A stretch of 64,000 bases of DNA. Origin: Ectobacillus funiculus (lineage in GTDB: Bacteria > Bacillota > Bacilli > Bacillales > Bacillaceae_G). The stretch is taken from assembly GCF_004138295.1 (NCBI RefSeq), contig NZ_SCFM01000007.1, positions 62,001 through 126,000 of the forward strand, given 5' to 3'. Shown here one piece after another: positions 8,548 through 17,854 of this stretch. Under the pieces are notes generated by a model that was given only the letters and a program-made list of their open reading frames with translations, was not told the DNA's origin and searched no databases. Position 1 is the stretch's first letter. Every line of letters starts with the position of its first letter. The position numbers and the translations under genes are program-made.

Positions 8548-9969
8548 TTACGAATGCAGCGCTTTTCCATCCACCGCCAAGGCAGCTTCTCCGATTGCTT
8601 CAGATAAAGATGGATGCGGGTGAATCGTTTTTCCAATTTCCCACGGTGTCGCATCAAGCACACGCGCCAGCGCTGCTTCAGAAATCATATCTGTTACGTG
8701 CGGACCAATCATATGAACACCAAGGATATCATTTGTTCTCTCATCGGCGATGATTTTCACAAATCCGTCCGTGTCTCCGTGGACAAGAGCCTTCCCAATA
8801 GCACGAAATGGAAATTTCCCAACCTTCAGCTCATAGCCTTGTTCTTTTGCTTCCTGCTCCGTATAGCCTACGGACGCAGCTTCAGGATTGCTGTACACAC
8901 ATCTAGAAACGTGAGAATAATCAATTGGCTGCGGCTTTTGCTCAGCAATATGCTCTACTCCCAAGATCCCCTCATGTGAGGCAACGTGCGCGAGCTGCAA
9001 GCCACCAATCACATCGCCGATTGCATAGATATGTGATTCCTTTGTTTGGTAATATTCATTCGTTTGAATATAACCGTTTTCTAGCACAATGTCCGTATTC
9101 TCTAAGCCGATTCCTTCAATATTCGCTTGTCTCCCGACCGAAACAAGCATCGTTTCGGCTGCAAACTCTACTCGCTTGCCTTGGTGCTCTGCTTGAATGG
9201 TTACGCCATTTTCCTTTACAAGCGTCTCTGGCAATACTTTCGCGTTAGTCACAATCCGGATGCCTTTTTTCTGCAGAAGGCGTCCCATTTCCTTGGCAAT
9301 GTCAGCATCCTCAGACGGCAGCACACGGTCGGCATATTCAAGAACTGTAACCTCTGCGCCAAAATCAGCTAGCATTGATGCCCACTCAATCCCAATCACA
9401 CCACCGCCTACAATGAGAATCGATTTCGGCACCTTCTGCAGTTGCAGAGCATGATCGGAGGACATGACATATACACCGTCTAGCTCCAAGCCAGGAAGGG
9501 ATCTTGGTCTAGAGCCTGTTGCGATGATTACGTTTTTTGGAAGAAGCATTTCATTTTCTCCCCCGTCACTCATCTCAACAGAAATCGTCCCTGGCATCGG
9601 TGAAAAGATAGAAGGTCCTAAAATCCGTCCGTACCCCTCATACACATCAATTTTTCCTTGCTTCATCAAATGCTGTACACCGCGATGCAGCTGATTTACT
9701 ACGCGATCCACGCGCATTTGCACCTTTGAAAAGTCCAGCGCCACATCGCTTGTGATTACACCAAACTCCTCGCTTTGTTTCGCTATTCTATATACTTCTG
9801 CACTGCGCAGCAGCACCTTGCTTGGAATACATCCCGCATGCAAGCAGGTACCGCCAAGCTTGCCTTTTTCCACAAGCGCTGTTTTCAAGCCTAGCTGCGA
9901 AGCGCGGATCGCGGCGACATAACCACCTGTACCGCCGCCAATAATGACCAAATCATATTCTGTTGCCAT
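8548..9969 (-). CDS. lpdV: Dihydrolipoamide dehydrogenase (E3) of the branched-chain complex
   Basis: A 473-residue FAD-dependent disulfide oxidoreductase that re-oxidises the lipoyl groups of BkdB using NAD+. It shows the FAD-binding GGGTGGYVAAIRASQLG at the N-terminus, the redox-active pair in GGTCLHAGCIPSK, an NAD-binding GGGVIGIEWASML and the C-terminal HPHPSLSE catalytic histidine motif. It is the first surviving enzyme gene of the complex after bcd. The 356-base interval before it holds the remains of buk. Confidence 0.95.
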   Translation of the reverse strand: MATEYDLVIIGGGTGGYVAAIRASQLGLKTALVEKGKLGGTCLHAGCIPSKVLLRSAEVYRIAKQSEEFGVITSDVALDFSKVQMRVDRVVNQLHRGVQHLMKQGKIDVYEGYGRILGPSIFSPMPGTISVEMSDGGENEMLLPKNVIIATGSRPRSLPGLELDGVYVMSSDHALQLQKVPKSILIVGGGVIGIEWASMLADFGAEVTVLEYADRVLPSEDADIAKEMGRLLQKKGIRIVTNAKVLPETLVKENGVTIQAEHQGKRVEFAAETMLVSVGRQANIEGIGLENTDIVLENGYIQTNEYYQTKESHIYAIGDVIGGLQLAHVASHEGILGVEHIAEQKPQPIDYSHVSRCVYSNPEAASVGYTEQEAKEQGYELKVGKFPFRAIGKALVHGDTDGFVKIIADERTNDILGVHMIGPHVTDMISEAALARVLDATPWEIGKTIHPHPSLSEAIGEAALAVDGKALHS

Positions 9970-10071
9970 GTTCTTCAGCCCCTGCCTACCATTTCTTCTC
10001 GTACAATGTACTCTCTTACACTTTTTTCCTTGCGAAGAGACTGTACCTAAAATGTTATATTTTTTGATCTG

Positions 10072-10263
10072 TTAAAATAATAGCATCTCTATGCCGATTA
10101 ACACAGCGCTTGCCGATCCAATCTCCTTTAAAATTTGATATGCCTCGGCTTCCTCGTCATCGTATCCAATCGTTTCTTTTGGAATCGATTGTTTATCGTC
10201 AAAGACTTGTATTTTTGTAGAGGTGCTTGCTGCATGGATAAATAGAAATACAAAGCAGAGCGA
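10072..10263 (-). pseudogene. buk: Branched-chain fatty-acid/butyrate kinase remnant
   Basis: The reverse strand reads FVFLFIHAASTSTKIQVFDD and then an acidic stretch, which aligns with the start of butyrate kinase (...VINPGSTSTKIGVFDN...). After about 30 residues it jumps straight to AYQILKEIGSASAVLIG, which aligns with the late AYQVAKEIGGASAVLHG segment of the same enzyme. About 250 internal residues and the C-terminus are therefore missing. NPG of the acetate-kinase-family signature has become HAA. The location between bcd and lpdV is exactly where buk sits in B. subtilis. The alignment is from memory of the family. Confidence 0.75.
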
Positions 10264-10325
10264 AGCTTCTCCTTCCATACCATTACGCGAAAAACAGAAG
10301 ATTTCCTTCTGTCCTCCTTTTTAAA

Positions 10326-11420
10326 TTAACGGCGGCTTAGTATATGATGACCGTTTTGCAAGAACGTGCTTCTTGTATGTTTCATAAGCTCAATACGCTC
10401 CTCTGCCAAACGGTCTGCCGCTAGATATGTCGGAATGGCATCTCTCTTTGAAATCTCGAGAACCTTCTCGATATTTTCGTATACTGCTTCCACCTTTTTA
10501 AGAGCCCGTTCTCTATTATAACCGTATAGTTCATCTGCCACATTAATCACACCGCCCGCATTAATTACATAATCAGGCGCATAGATAATACCTCTTTCAT
10601 GCAATGCATCTCCATGACGTGCTTCCTTTAATTGATTATTTGCGGCACCAGCAATAACCTTCGCTTTCATAAGCGGAATTGTTTGGTCGTTTACAGTTGC
10701 GCCGAGCGCGCACGGTGCATAAATATCACACTGCACGCCGTAAATATCTTGTGGGTCAACCGCTCTTGCCCCAAATTCGTCTACAGCACGCTGGACCGAT
10801 TCTTTATGAATATCCGTCACAATAAGCAGGGCTCCCTCTTTATACAAGTACTTGCACAAATTATAAGCTACATTTCCAACACCTTGCACAGCAATTGTTT
10901 TTCCGCTTAAGCTATCTGTTCCAAATGCTTCCTTTGCCGCTGCCTTCATGCCGCGATATACACCAAACGCCGTCACTGGAGAAGGATTACCCGAAGAACC
11001 AAACGAGGGAGAAATACCCGTTACATAGTCTGTTTCTTCATGAATAATGTCCATATCCGCTACAGTTGTACCAACATCTTCAGCCGTAATGTATCGTCCG
11101 TTCAAGCCCTGAATAAAGCGACCAAATGCTCGAAACATTGCTTCGCTTTTATCCCTTCTTGGATCACCGATAATTACCGCTTTGCCGCCTCCTAGGCTCA
11201 AACCGGCTGCAGCATTTTTATATGTCATGCCTTTTGCAAGACGAAGAGCATCCTCAATCGCTTCGTCCTCAGACTCATACGTCCACATTCGTGTTCCGCC
11301 AAGAGCTGGACCAAGCGTTGTATCATGAATGCAAATAATAGCCTTCAAACCAGAAACACGATCTTGACAAAATAACAATTGTTCATAATCATACTTCTCC
11401 ATGTACTGGAAAATTTCCAC
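10326..11420 (-). CDS. bcd: Leucine (branched-chain amino acid) dehydrogenase
   Basis: A 364-residue NAD-dependent dehydrogenase that deaminates leucine, valine and isoleucine to the 2-oxoacids used by the Bkd complex. The N-terminus ([18 protein letters not shown]) and the [12 protein letters not shown] substrate-site lysine motif are those of the leucine dehydrogenase family. A Rossmann motif (GVGNVAYNL) lies in the second half. The start is GTG with GGGGG eight bases upstream, and the length equals B. subtilis Bcd. It is the first intact gene of the operon because the upstream ptb is only a fragment. Confidence 0.96.
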   Translation of the reverse strand: MEIFQYMEKYDYEQLLFCQDRVSGLKAIICIHDTTLGPALGGTRMWTYESEDEAIEDALRLAKGMTYKNAAAGLSLGGGKAVIIGDPRRDKSEAMFRAFGRFIQGLNGRYITAEDVGTTVADMDIIHEETDYVTGISPSFGSSGNPSPVTAFGVYRGMKAAAKEAFGTDSLSGKTIAVQGVGNVAYNLCKYLYKEGALLIVTDIHKESVQRAVDEFGARAVDPQDIYGVQCDIYAPCALGATVNDQTIPLMKAKVIAGAANNQLKEARHGDALHERGIIYAPDYVINAGGVINVADELYGYNRERALKKVEAVYENIEKVLEISKRDAIPTYLAADRLAEERIELMKHTRSTFLQNGHHILSRR

Positions 11421-11444
11421 CTTTTGTTCCCCCTTGTATGTCTA

Positions 11445-11608
11445 CCCATGATGGCAAGGCAGTTATCGCTGCCAAAGTTAACGAATAAAGGTTTGTATTC
11501 ACCGTATCCGAACGCGACGTTACAATAAAGGGGTACTTGCGCCTGCACAATCGCACCGATTCGCATGTGCGACATAAATAAGTCATTTATATAAGATACT
11601 GGTTCCAT
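11445..11608 (-). pseudogene. ptb: Phosphate butyryltransferase C-terminal remnant (frameshifted)
   Basis: Two reverse-strand frames together reproduce the C-terminus of phosphotransbutyrylase. The first, EPVSYINDLFMSHMRIGAI, parallels the EAGNILYKSL-IYFAKAS-AAVI region. After a frame change comes YPFIVTSRSDTVNTNLYSLT, which parallels API(A/V)(L/V)TSR-DS-ENKLYS. Nothing of the first ~250 residues is recognisable. The place, between bkdR and bcd, is where intact ptb stands in B. subtilis. The alignment is by eye from memory of the family. Confidence 0.75.
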
Positions 11609-11964
11609 GTTCAGAACGGATCAAGAAAACTCGCCGATTGGCAAGCCATAAGGCGAAGACAGAGGCGTAGTTACACTTACACCTTGTTGAAATTGATACA
11701 TTCTTAAATGTGTAAAATAGATTGTGTTTTTCGCAACAGCTGCCGTTTCCTTGCCTACCGCGAAATTCTTTCCATCAGCATACCTAAGTCTGTTTCCAGA
11801 CTTCTTGCTGTTACCTTCACTCCTCTATCAAGCAAATAACGTTCCATTTTCTGTGAAAATGAAAAAATAATCTTATTCATACAATGCGGCAATTGCTTGA
11901 AAAACGGCACAGCCTATGTGAAAGAGTGCCAAAAAAACATGCAAAAACCTACACACCATGCAAA
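11609..11964. other. Interval between ptb remnant and bkdR
   Basis: It holds a worn repeat copy (11622-11715), a 41-codon reverse-strand frame at 11755-11880 without a ribosome binding site, and a reverse-strand TTGGCAC at 11926-11932. The last looks like the -24 half of a sigma-54 promoter but has no matching -12 GC. BkdR normally drives a sigma-54 promoter here, so this is the region to search for it. Confidence 0.5.
11622..11715 (+). repeat. Dispersed repeat, worn copy
   Basis: The left half is well kept (AAGAAAACTCGCCGATTGGC, then AAGACAGAGGCGTAGTT). The right half is diverged and shortened, ending ATTCTTAAATGTGTAAAA. Confidence 0.7.
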
Positions 11965-14004
11965 TTATTGCTTGCTATTTTTTGCATGCTCATATTTCTC
12001 AAGTTTATAATACAGGTTTCTAAGAGAGATGCCCAATGCTTTTGCCGTTTTTGTCTTATTGCCCCCAAGCTTGTCTAAATACTCTGTAATAATTCTCCCT
12101 TCAAATTCCGTGACGAGCTTCTCCAGCGAAGCCGTCTCTACGAGTGCTTCTGCAGCTTGTTTTACTGTTTCCGCTTCTTTTTCATGAAGAAGTGAGGGTA
12201 CATGCGAGATATCGATATACATTTCATTATACTTCATAAAAATAACAGCTCTCCCTAAAATATTTTCAAGTTCTCGAACATTTCCCGGCCAATCGTATCG
12301 CTGTAAACGCCGCAATGCTGATTCGGTCAGTCCTTCTACATTTCGTCCATAATCTTGATTAATCTTTTGAATCAGCCGTTCCGCAATTGCAGGAATATCT
12401 TCCTTCCGCTGCCGCAGCGGCGGGATATAAATCGGAATCTTATTAACCCGATAATATAAATCCTCCCGGAACTTTCCTGCCAAAATCGCTCTCTCTAAAT
12501 TTACATTCGTAGCTGCAATTACGCGGACGTTTACTGAAATTGGCATGGTGCCGCCTACACGGACAATTTCTTTTTCCTGCAGGACACGCAGCAGCTTTGC
12601 TTGCGTGCTCGCTGAGAGCTCGCCAATTTCATCAAGAAAAATACTTCCGTTGTTTGCCTCTTCAAACAATCCTCGTTTTCCGCCGCGCTTTGCACCGGAA
12701 AAGGCCCCTTCTTCATAACCAAACAATTCACTTTCCAGAAGCGATTCCGAAAGAGAGGCGCAGTTCACGCGAATAAACTTATTGTACTTACGATTGCTGC
12801 CATTATGAATAGCGTGCGCGAACAATTCCTTACCCGTACCGGATTCTCCGCGCAGCAAAACAGTAGCTGGCGTATTTGCCCCAAGTTTTGCCTGTTCAAT
12901 CGCAAGTGAAATCCCTTCCGAGGAGCCAATAATATCAGCGAACGAATATTTCGCTTCCAGCGTGCGGATAATTTGCCGAGCAAGCTGCAGTTCTCCGGTC
13001 AGCTTATGGATTTCAGAAACATCGCGAATCACGCCGACGCTGCCCTTTAGCGTACCGTCTACAATAACTGGTGCGACATTGACAATAACATCACGCTTTT
13101 TAGGCCCTACCTTCATTTGAATACCACGGACGGGCCGGCATGTTTGCAGCACCTTCATATGCATGCTCTCTCCCTCGGCAATATCAGCATTTGCAGGTTT
13201 TCCAATGACATCCTCCCGCTCTAGCCCAGTCAGTCTCGTGTAGGCGGGATTAATCATGATGCCGCGCCCCTTTTCATCCACAACGGAAATTGCCTCCTCT
13301 GAAGAATGGATAATAGCCTCTAGCAGCATTTGAATTTCTTTTAAATTTGTGACTTCTTCTGCTAAGCTCACAACCTCAGTAATATCTTTAAAGACGGCAA
13401 ACGCCCCCGTTATCTCTCCATCCTCGCTTATAATAGGAATACGCGTTGTAATGAGTTTTGTGCCATTTTCAAGCTCAAGTTCCCGGTGAACCTCAATGGC
13501 TCCTGTATGGAGTACACGGGGAAGCTGGCTCCCTGTAATTACCTCTGCTATGTATTTTCCGATGACTTCATTTCCATTATAGCCTGTTATCTGCTCAGCG
13601 CTTTTATTAAAGAGCGTAATGCATCCTATCCTGTCGACAACAATCATCCCATCATGAGCGGAGTTGAAAATTAAATCCCTCTGCTCCGATTCCTCCTGCA
13701 TTTGCACAATCAGCTTTGCGACCGCACTGGGGACAATAACAGCATCCTCCCCTCTTTCCTGCAAAAGTGCTTGATACAGATCCCTTCGTCCTGTCATATC
13801 AAAAATAACATGCACTTCTGTTTGTCCAATGACTCTCCAATCCGTTTCCGTTCGAATGCCGAATTGTTTTGCTAGCACAAGTCCTGGTGCTTTCTCATTG
13901 CAATCAACCATTATCTTCACATCAAAAATATTCGACTGCTTCAGCATACGTAAAACCGCACTCCCGCCTTTTCCTGCCCCGATAATCATGACTTTTCGCT
14001 TCAT
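11965..14004 (-). CDS. bkdR: Sigma-54-dependent activator of the bkd operon
   Basis: A 679-residue sigma-54 enhancer-binding protein, the presumed activator of branched-chain amino acid catabolism. An N-terminal nucleotide-fold segment ([17 protein letters not shown]) is followed by two PAS domains (about 120-220 and 235-340). Next comes the AAA+ domain with Walker A GESGTGKE and Walker [10 protein letters not shown], and last a Fis-type helix-turn-helix ([19 protein letters not shown]). The sigma-54 contact loop reads GAFSGA instead of the common GAFTGA. The start was chosen at MKRKVMIIG with GAGGAG nine bases before it. It lies directly upstream of the operon, as in B. subtilis. Confidence 0.93.
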   Translation of the reverse strand: MKRKVMIIGAGKGGSAVLRMLKQSNIFDVKIMVDCNEKAPGLVLAKQFGIRTETDWRVIGQTEVHVIFDMTGRRDLYQALLQERGEDAVIVPSAVAKLIVQMQEESEQRDLIFNSAHDGMIVVDRIGCITLFNKSAEQITGYNGNEVIGKYIAEVITGSQLPRVLHTGAIEVHRELELENGTKLITTRIPIISEDGEITGAFAVFKDITEVVSLAEEVTNLKEIQMLLEAIIHSSEEAISVVDEKGRGIMINPAYTRLTGLEREDVIGKPANADIAEGESMHMKVLQTCRPVRGIQMKVGPKKRDVIVNVAPVIVDGTLKGSVGVIRDVSEIHKLTGELQLARQIIRTLEAKYSFADIIGSSEGISLAIEQAKLGANTPATVLLRGESGTGKELFAHAIHNGSNRKYNKFIRVNCASLSESLLESELFGYEEGAFSGAKRGGKRGLFEEANNGSIFLDEIGELSASTQAKLLRVLQEKEIVRVGGTMPISVNVRVIAATNVNLERAILAGKFREDLYYRVNKIPIYIPPLRQRKEDIPAIAERLIQKINQDYGRNVEGLTESALRRLQRYDWPGNVRELENILGRAVIFMKYNEMYIDISHVPSLLHEKEAETVKQAAEALVETASLEKLVTEFEGRIITEYLDKLGGNKTKTAKALGISLRNLYYKLEKYEHAKNSKQ

Positions 14005-14140
14005 ATTTGTCATCTCCTCGGACAAATCATGCAAGGTTTTTCATACCTTTATCATACTTGTTTTATTTCCCCTTGACAAATAAATACAAACTGTAAGATG
14101 CTTTTGTATAGTAGGAATTTTCTGAAAGGAAGACAGGCAT

Positions 14141-14374
14141 ATGACACGTTTTATCGCCCTATTGCTCGCCCTTATTCCCATTTTCCTTGCAGTTATAGGT
14201 ATCAAACTTATGCGTGATACTGTATTTGCTATTTTACAGCCTCCTATCCCCGCATTATGGATGCAATTTCTTATCGGTCTTGTATTATTTGGATTCGGTA
14301 TATACGTGTTCGGAGGCTTTATTCTGCACCGCGATCGCAAACGCAACAAAGTGCAGGCGCGGTTTCGGAAATGA
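14141..14374 (+). CDS. yqzF: YqzF (DUF2627) membrane protein
   Basis: A 77-residue protein with two membrane helices (about residues 4-22 and 40-62) and a basic C-terminal tail (HRDRKRNKVQ). It matches the DUF2627/YqzF family found beside bkdR in Bacillus. Function unknown. AAAGGAAG precedes the ATG. The stop codon TGA runs into a GAAAACTCGCC hairpin that serves as terminator. Confidence 0.8.
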   Translation: MTRFIALLLALIPIFLAVIGIKLMRDTVFAILQPPIPALWMQFLIGLVLFGFGIYVFGGFILHRDRKRNKVQARFRK

Positions 14375-14406
14375 AGAAAACTCGCCGAGATTTGGCGAGT
14401 TTTCTT
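14374..14406 (+). terminator. Terminator of yqzF, repeat-type stem
   Basis: Stem AAGAAAACTCGCC / GGCGAGTTTTCTT with a seven-base loop, followed by CAGTGTAAATT, which resembles the right end of the dispersed repeat. It can be read as a minimal repeat with only the two ends left. Confidence 0.75.
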
Positions 14407-14568
14407 TCAGTGTAAATTAAAACTATCTCTTTTATTTGAACAGACATATAACGAAGTGCTTTAAAATTATTTAATATTGTAAAAGGAAGAACATAATCAG
14501 ACTAAGCTATTAGGATATTCAAAAGGATTGGCATAAAGATAACAAGTACGATATTTCAAGTTTTTAAC

Positions 14569-15297
14569 TTACCTATTTTCCCGCAGTATCCGAACAGCTC
14601 GGTCAGGATAGTCGGTTATAACAGCGGAAATTCCGAGCTTCCCTAGCTTCCGCAAGGATTCCTCATCATTGACCGTATACGGCCTTACTGCAATATTGTT
14701 TAGCAGCGTCAGCCAAATGACTGGCGCTGCGATGTATTTGTAATTCGGATGAATTGCACTGACGCCTAATCGTTTTGCGTACAGCCATGGAATGCGTACA
14801 CCAAACTTATATAAAAGAGCAGTTTCAATATCTGGTGCTAACTCACGGCATTTCATTATGCTCGTTTGCGAAAAAGAAGAAAAAACAGTACGAGATTCTA
14901 AACCGTATTTTCGCACAAGCGTAATAACTTCCTCTTCAAGCCCGCGGTATTTCTGTTTATTATTTTTGAATTCAATATTTATGAGCAGCTCGGTTTTGCT
15001 GAGCCAATGCAGTACCTCCTCTAATGTCGGAATTGTACAAAAGCCGGTTTTCTCGCTAAATGTATGGCTCGCATCAAGCTTTGACAGCTCATCATATGTA
15101 TAATCCAACACTGCACCGCTACCATTCGTTGTCCTGTCCACTGTTTCATCGTGGATGACGACAACTGTTCCATCCTTCGTCATTTGTACATCAAGCTCGA
15201 TACCATCCGCGCCAAGCCGTGCCGCTTCCTGAAAGGACGGCATCGTATTTTCTGGAAATGTACCCGCCGCACCGCGATGTCCAAAGATAAGCGTCAT
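14569..15297 (-). CDS. yqiK: Glycerophosphodiester phosphodiesterase
   Basis: A 242-residue GDPD-family enzyme, hydrolysing glycerophosphodiesters to glycerol-3-phosphate and an alcohol. The catalytic HRG (FGHRGAAGTFPENT), the metal-binding GIELDVQMTKDG and the VVIHDETVDRTTNG motif are all present. There is no signal peptide, so a cytosolic enzyme is expected. The location beside yqzF and bkdR corresponds to B. subtilis yqiK. A GGGGGAG-like site precedes the ATG. Confidence 0.92.
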   Translation of the reverse strand: MTLIFGHRGAAGTFPENTMPSFQEAARLGADGIELDVQMTKDGTVVVIHDETVDRTTNGSGAVLDYTYDELSKLDASHTFSEKTGFCTIPTLEEVLHWLSKTELLINIEFKNNKQKYRGLEEEVITLVRKYGLESRTVFSSFSQTSIMKCRELAPDIETALLYKFGVRIPWLYAKRLGVSAIHPNYKYIAAPVIWLTLLNNIAVRPYTVNDEESLRKLGKLGISAVITDYPDRAVRILRENR

Positions 15298-15347
15298 GAT
15301 TCACTCCCCCTTGTTATGTTATAATATATAAAAAAGGAGGAAAAGTC

Positions 15348-15494
15348 ATGCGACCTTTACAACTTTCACCAGAGACAGCTATCAAGCTGGCAGAGGCCTT
15401 AAATGTACCGCTTGAGCAGCTTATGCATATGCCCCAGCATATTTTAGTGAAAAAGCTGATGGAGCTTGAACAACAGCCCAAAGAAGAAAGCTAA
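15348..15494 (+). CDS. YycC-like small protein
   Basis: A 48-residue protein starting MRPLQLSPETAIKLAEALNV and containing LMHMPQHIL, which I recognise as the YycC family of small Bacillus proteins. Strong AAAAAGGAGG ribosome binding site, and TATAAT at 15320-15325 is a likely -10. Followed immediately by its own terminator. Function unknown. Confidence 0.75.
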   Translation: MRPLQLSPETAIKLAEALNVPLEQLMHMPQHILVKKLMELEQQPKEES

Positions 15495-15521
15495 AGAGCA
15501 AGGCAATGTGCCTTGCTCTTT
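15493..15521. terminator. Bidirectional terminator
   Basis: Perfect stem AAAGAGCAAGGCA / TGCCTTGCTCTTT with a three-base loop, between the converging YycC-like and cytochrome genes. Confidence 0.85.
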
Positions 15522-15540
15522 AGCCTTCTGTTCATTTTTC

Positions 15541-17397
15541 TTATTCATCCGTAAACCGAAGCAAGTAATGAATCAGCGCTTGTTGCTCTTGGCTTGTAAA
15601 ACCGGTTGTTTCATCCACCCAAAATTCATGCCCGTTTCCAGAAATATGGGCTGTTCGTAACCGATTATCGGATAGATTCTCCTCTATAACTTGTCGTCTC
15701 AATTTTGAATCGACTAAAGCTTGCAAGCTATTTACAGCATCCGCTTTCTTTCCTTGCATAAGTGTATTCGAAACTCCCAGTTCGTTCTTGCTTCCTACCG
15801 CTACCCCTGCATCATGTAAGTAAGGAGCACTCCAGTAGAGTCCGTATAAGCTTGGAACTTTATAAGCACCGCTTGAATTCCCATGCGCCCAGCCGAGCTT
15901 CAAGTATTTTTCCTGCTCTGGAGTAAGCTGCACGTCTTCCTTTTTCGGATGCTTTGGCAGCGGAACAGGTGTATCAGACGTATACATTTTTGGGCTTGTA
16001 AAATACCTCTCCGTTCTCTTAAACCCAGCTGCTCGAGAAGGATCTGTGCCAATCTCCCCTGCTTTAATAAGCTGATTATTCGTTAAATATTCTCCAGCAT
16101 GACAGGATATACAGCCAGCTTTTGCAAATACTCTCTTTCCTTCCTCATATACGGCAGCCTCCGTTTTTAAACCTGTGGAAGGGGGTTGAAGGGAATTCGT
16201 ATACGCAGACATCGCATTGACTTGCTCCCACGCCTTGTATCCAGGGGCACTAGGCAAAAGGCCGACGCTAGAGAGATATGAGATTTTTGGATAGGTGGCG
16301 GCTGGAATCATCCGATTGACACCGGGAACTCCGGGAGTCGGATCAACCTTTGCAAAGAATGCAGATGGCGTCTCCTTGCTTGTTGGGTCATATCGGTATT
16401 TTTTATAGGCTGCACGCTGCAGAAGAGTCCCTAAATAGACATCTTTGTCAATACCTAGTACGGGTTGGCTAATGCTCGACTGCGATATAGCGTCCATATT
16501 TTGTGAGTGTGTATTGTTAATTAAAGCACTCAACCCTTTAAACGGACCAACTTGCCCTTGCCCGCTCCAGCCATACGGCTGATCGCCTAAGGTAAAGCTG
16601 TCCGGCACTTGTACAGGATTGTTCTTCAAGTCTATCGTTGTATCATTGCTGCCTCTTGGCCACTTTACAAACTCTGCGTCAACAAATTCCTCTAATTTCT
16701 CGGCATCTGGCAGCTGTATCTGCTGTTTCTCCTTTGAAATTTCATCAGCTTTTTTCATAAATTCACGAAGATTTTTCATTTCAGTATGGGTAAAGTAAGA
16801 TGCACTATTAGAGCTCATCGCTAAAATCAACCCAATATTTAAATCTGTATTTGGAATACCTGGGAGCACATTTCCTTTGCCATCTACAGAAGCATGACAT
16901 GCCGCGCAGCTAACCCCTGCCTTCATCCTTCCTTCATCTACTACAAATTTTATGCCAAGCGGAACATAGGTACCTTTTGCCACATCAAGGCCCGTGTCAA
17001 TCAAGTCTCCTTTTTTAATCGATATCCCGCCTGCTTGAAAAGATTGCGCAGCTTCAACCTTCAAATTGGACGTACCCTCTCCATGCAGTTGGATAATTGC
17101 TTTTGCAATATTTGATAACGTAAACGCCCCATCAAACATTCCTAATATATCCGTAAAAAACACTTCATTTCCAAAGTTTTCCGCAAAGAACATCTTTTTG
17201 CCAAGCTTTAACTGCTCATCCGATCCTGTCTCTGCCTTGGAGGAAACGGATAAAAGCTCTACAGAATTCCGCTCTTTACCTCTTGTTTCCCTATCTGGTG
17301 GTATGTAAGCGTACTCGAATTCTATGAATGTAAAAAGGCACCAGCCAAGGATTGCTGCCGCAGCTACGACCGCTGTTATCCGAAATGTTTTTTTCAT
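15541..17397 (-). CDS. Membrane-anchored di-haem cytochrome c (peroxidase-like)
   Basis: A 618-residue exported protein with an N-terminal signal anchor (about residues 4-27) and two c-type haem sites, CAACH near residue 164 and CISCH near residue 429. The spacing and the PSLYGLYWSAPYLHDAGVA segment near the C-terminus resemble the cytochrome c peroxidase/MauG superfamily. The protein is longer than a classic bacterial peroxidase (~330), with a long insert between the haems. It would act outside the membrane and needs the cytochrome c maturation machinery. The start is the ATG with AAGGAG nine bases upstream. No substrate partner is adjacent, so the role is open. Confidence 0.75.
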   Translation of the reverse strand: MKKTFRITAVVAAAAILGWCLFTFIEFEYAYIPPDRETRGKERNSVELLSVSSKAETGSDEQLKLGKKMFFAENFGNEVFFTDILGMFDGAFTLSNIAKAIIQLHGEGTSNLKVEAAQSFQAGGISIKKGDLIDTGLDVAKGTYVPLGIKFVVDEGRMKAGVSCAACHASVDGKGNVLPGIPNTDLNIGLILAMSSNSASYFTHTEMKNLREFMKKADEISKEKQQIQLPDAEKLEEFVDAEFVKWPRGSNDTTIDLKNNPVQVPDSFTLGDQPYGWSGQGQVGPFKGLSALINNTHSQNMDAISQSSISQPVLGIDKDVYLGTLLQRAAYKKYRYDPTSKETPSAFFAKVDPTPGVPGVNRMIPAATYPKISYLSSVGLLPSAPGYKAWEQVNAMSAYTNSLQPPSTGLKTEAAVYEEGKRVFAKAGCISCHAGEYLTNNQLIKAGEIGTDPSRAAGFKRTERYFTSPKMYTSDTPVPLPKHPKKEDVQLTPEQEKYLKLGWAHGNSSGAYKVPSLYGLYWSAPYLHDAGVAVGSKNELGVSNTLMQGKKADAVNSLQALVDSKLRRQVIEENLSDNRLRTAHISGNGHEFWVDETTGFTSQEQQALIHYLLRFTDE

Positions 17398-17666
17398 TCT
17401 ACACAACTCCTTACCGAACACACTTATTTTACCAAGTACAGTCAGAATTTATGTGAGCGGTAAGGGGGCGCTAAGAGCTTTCTTTACACTGTAAGAAAGG
17501 ATAAATTTTCAGATGGAGACAAATAAGCTGAACAGGGAAATTCAATATATTATTCAGGAATTTTCCAAATTGTACAATAAAAAACTAGAAGAGTACGGTA
17601 AAAAATATTGATGTAACAAATGATCATCATCTAGTGCTTGTGCAAGCCAATAGATAAAATATGTAA

Positions 17667-17804
17667 TAAAGAAAACTTGCCGATTGACAAGCCTCGCTCT
17701 TGGGCGAAGACAGAGGCGTGGTTGCCCTTATACTGTATTCCTAAAATGTCCGACTACGTCGAATGGTCTTCCAGCTAGAAATTTATACTTTCTGAAAGTG
17801 AAAA
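17667..17804 (+). repeat. Dispersed repeat, full-length copy
   Basis: It starts TAAAGAAAACTTGCCGATTG, carries the GGGCGAAGACAGAGGCGTGG and TATACTGTATTCCTAAAAT modules and the CTACGTCGAA module, and ends TATACTTTCTGAAAGTG. About 138 bp. Confidence 0.85.
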
Positions 17805-17807
17805 AAA

Positions 17808-17847
17808 GAAGCAGCCATATCTATTTTTTAGATATGGCTGCTTTTTT
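17808..17847. terminator. Terminator downstream of the small gene after spo0A
   Basis: Stem AAGCAGCCATATCTA / TAGATATGGCTGCTT with A and T runs on the two sides, so it can work in either direction. It ends the spo0A transcript. Confidence 0.8.
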
Positions 17848-17854
17848 CTATGAG

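Larger units (their letters stand above)
17398..17854. other. Intergenic region with one repeat copy, a stray right end and a tiny ORF
   Basis: A reverse right-end piece (CTTTACACTGTAAGAAAG) lies at about 17481-17500. A 32-codon frame (17513-17611, METNKLNREIQYIIQEF) follows with only a weak ribosome binding site, and I do not recognise it. Then come a full repeat copy (17667-17804) and a terminator (17808-17847). Confidence 0.45.

Noticed and set aside
11719-11757. Candidate sigma-54 promoter AGGCAAGGAAACGGCA on the reverse strand
   Set aside because: GG and GC are correctly spaced but the rest of the -24 and the TT before GC do not fit; too weak to list as a promoter.
11755-11880. 41-codon reverse-strand frame MNKIIFSFSQKMERYLLD...
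   Set aside because: No ribosome binding site, no family resemblance, and it lies in a decayed interval; noted only in the interval entry.
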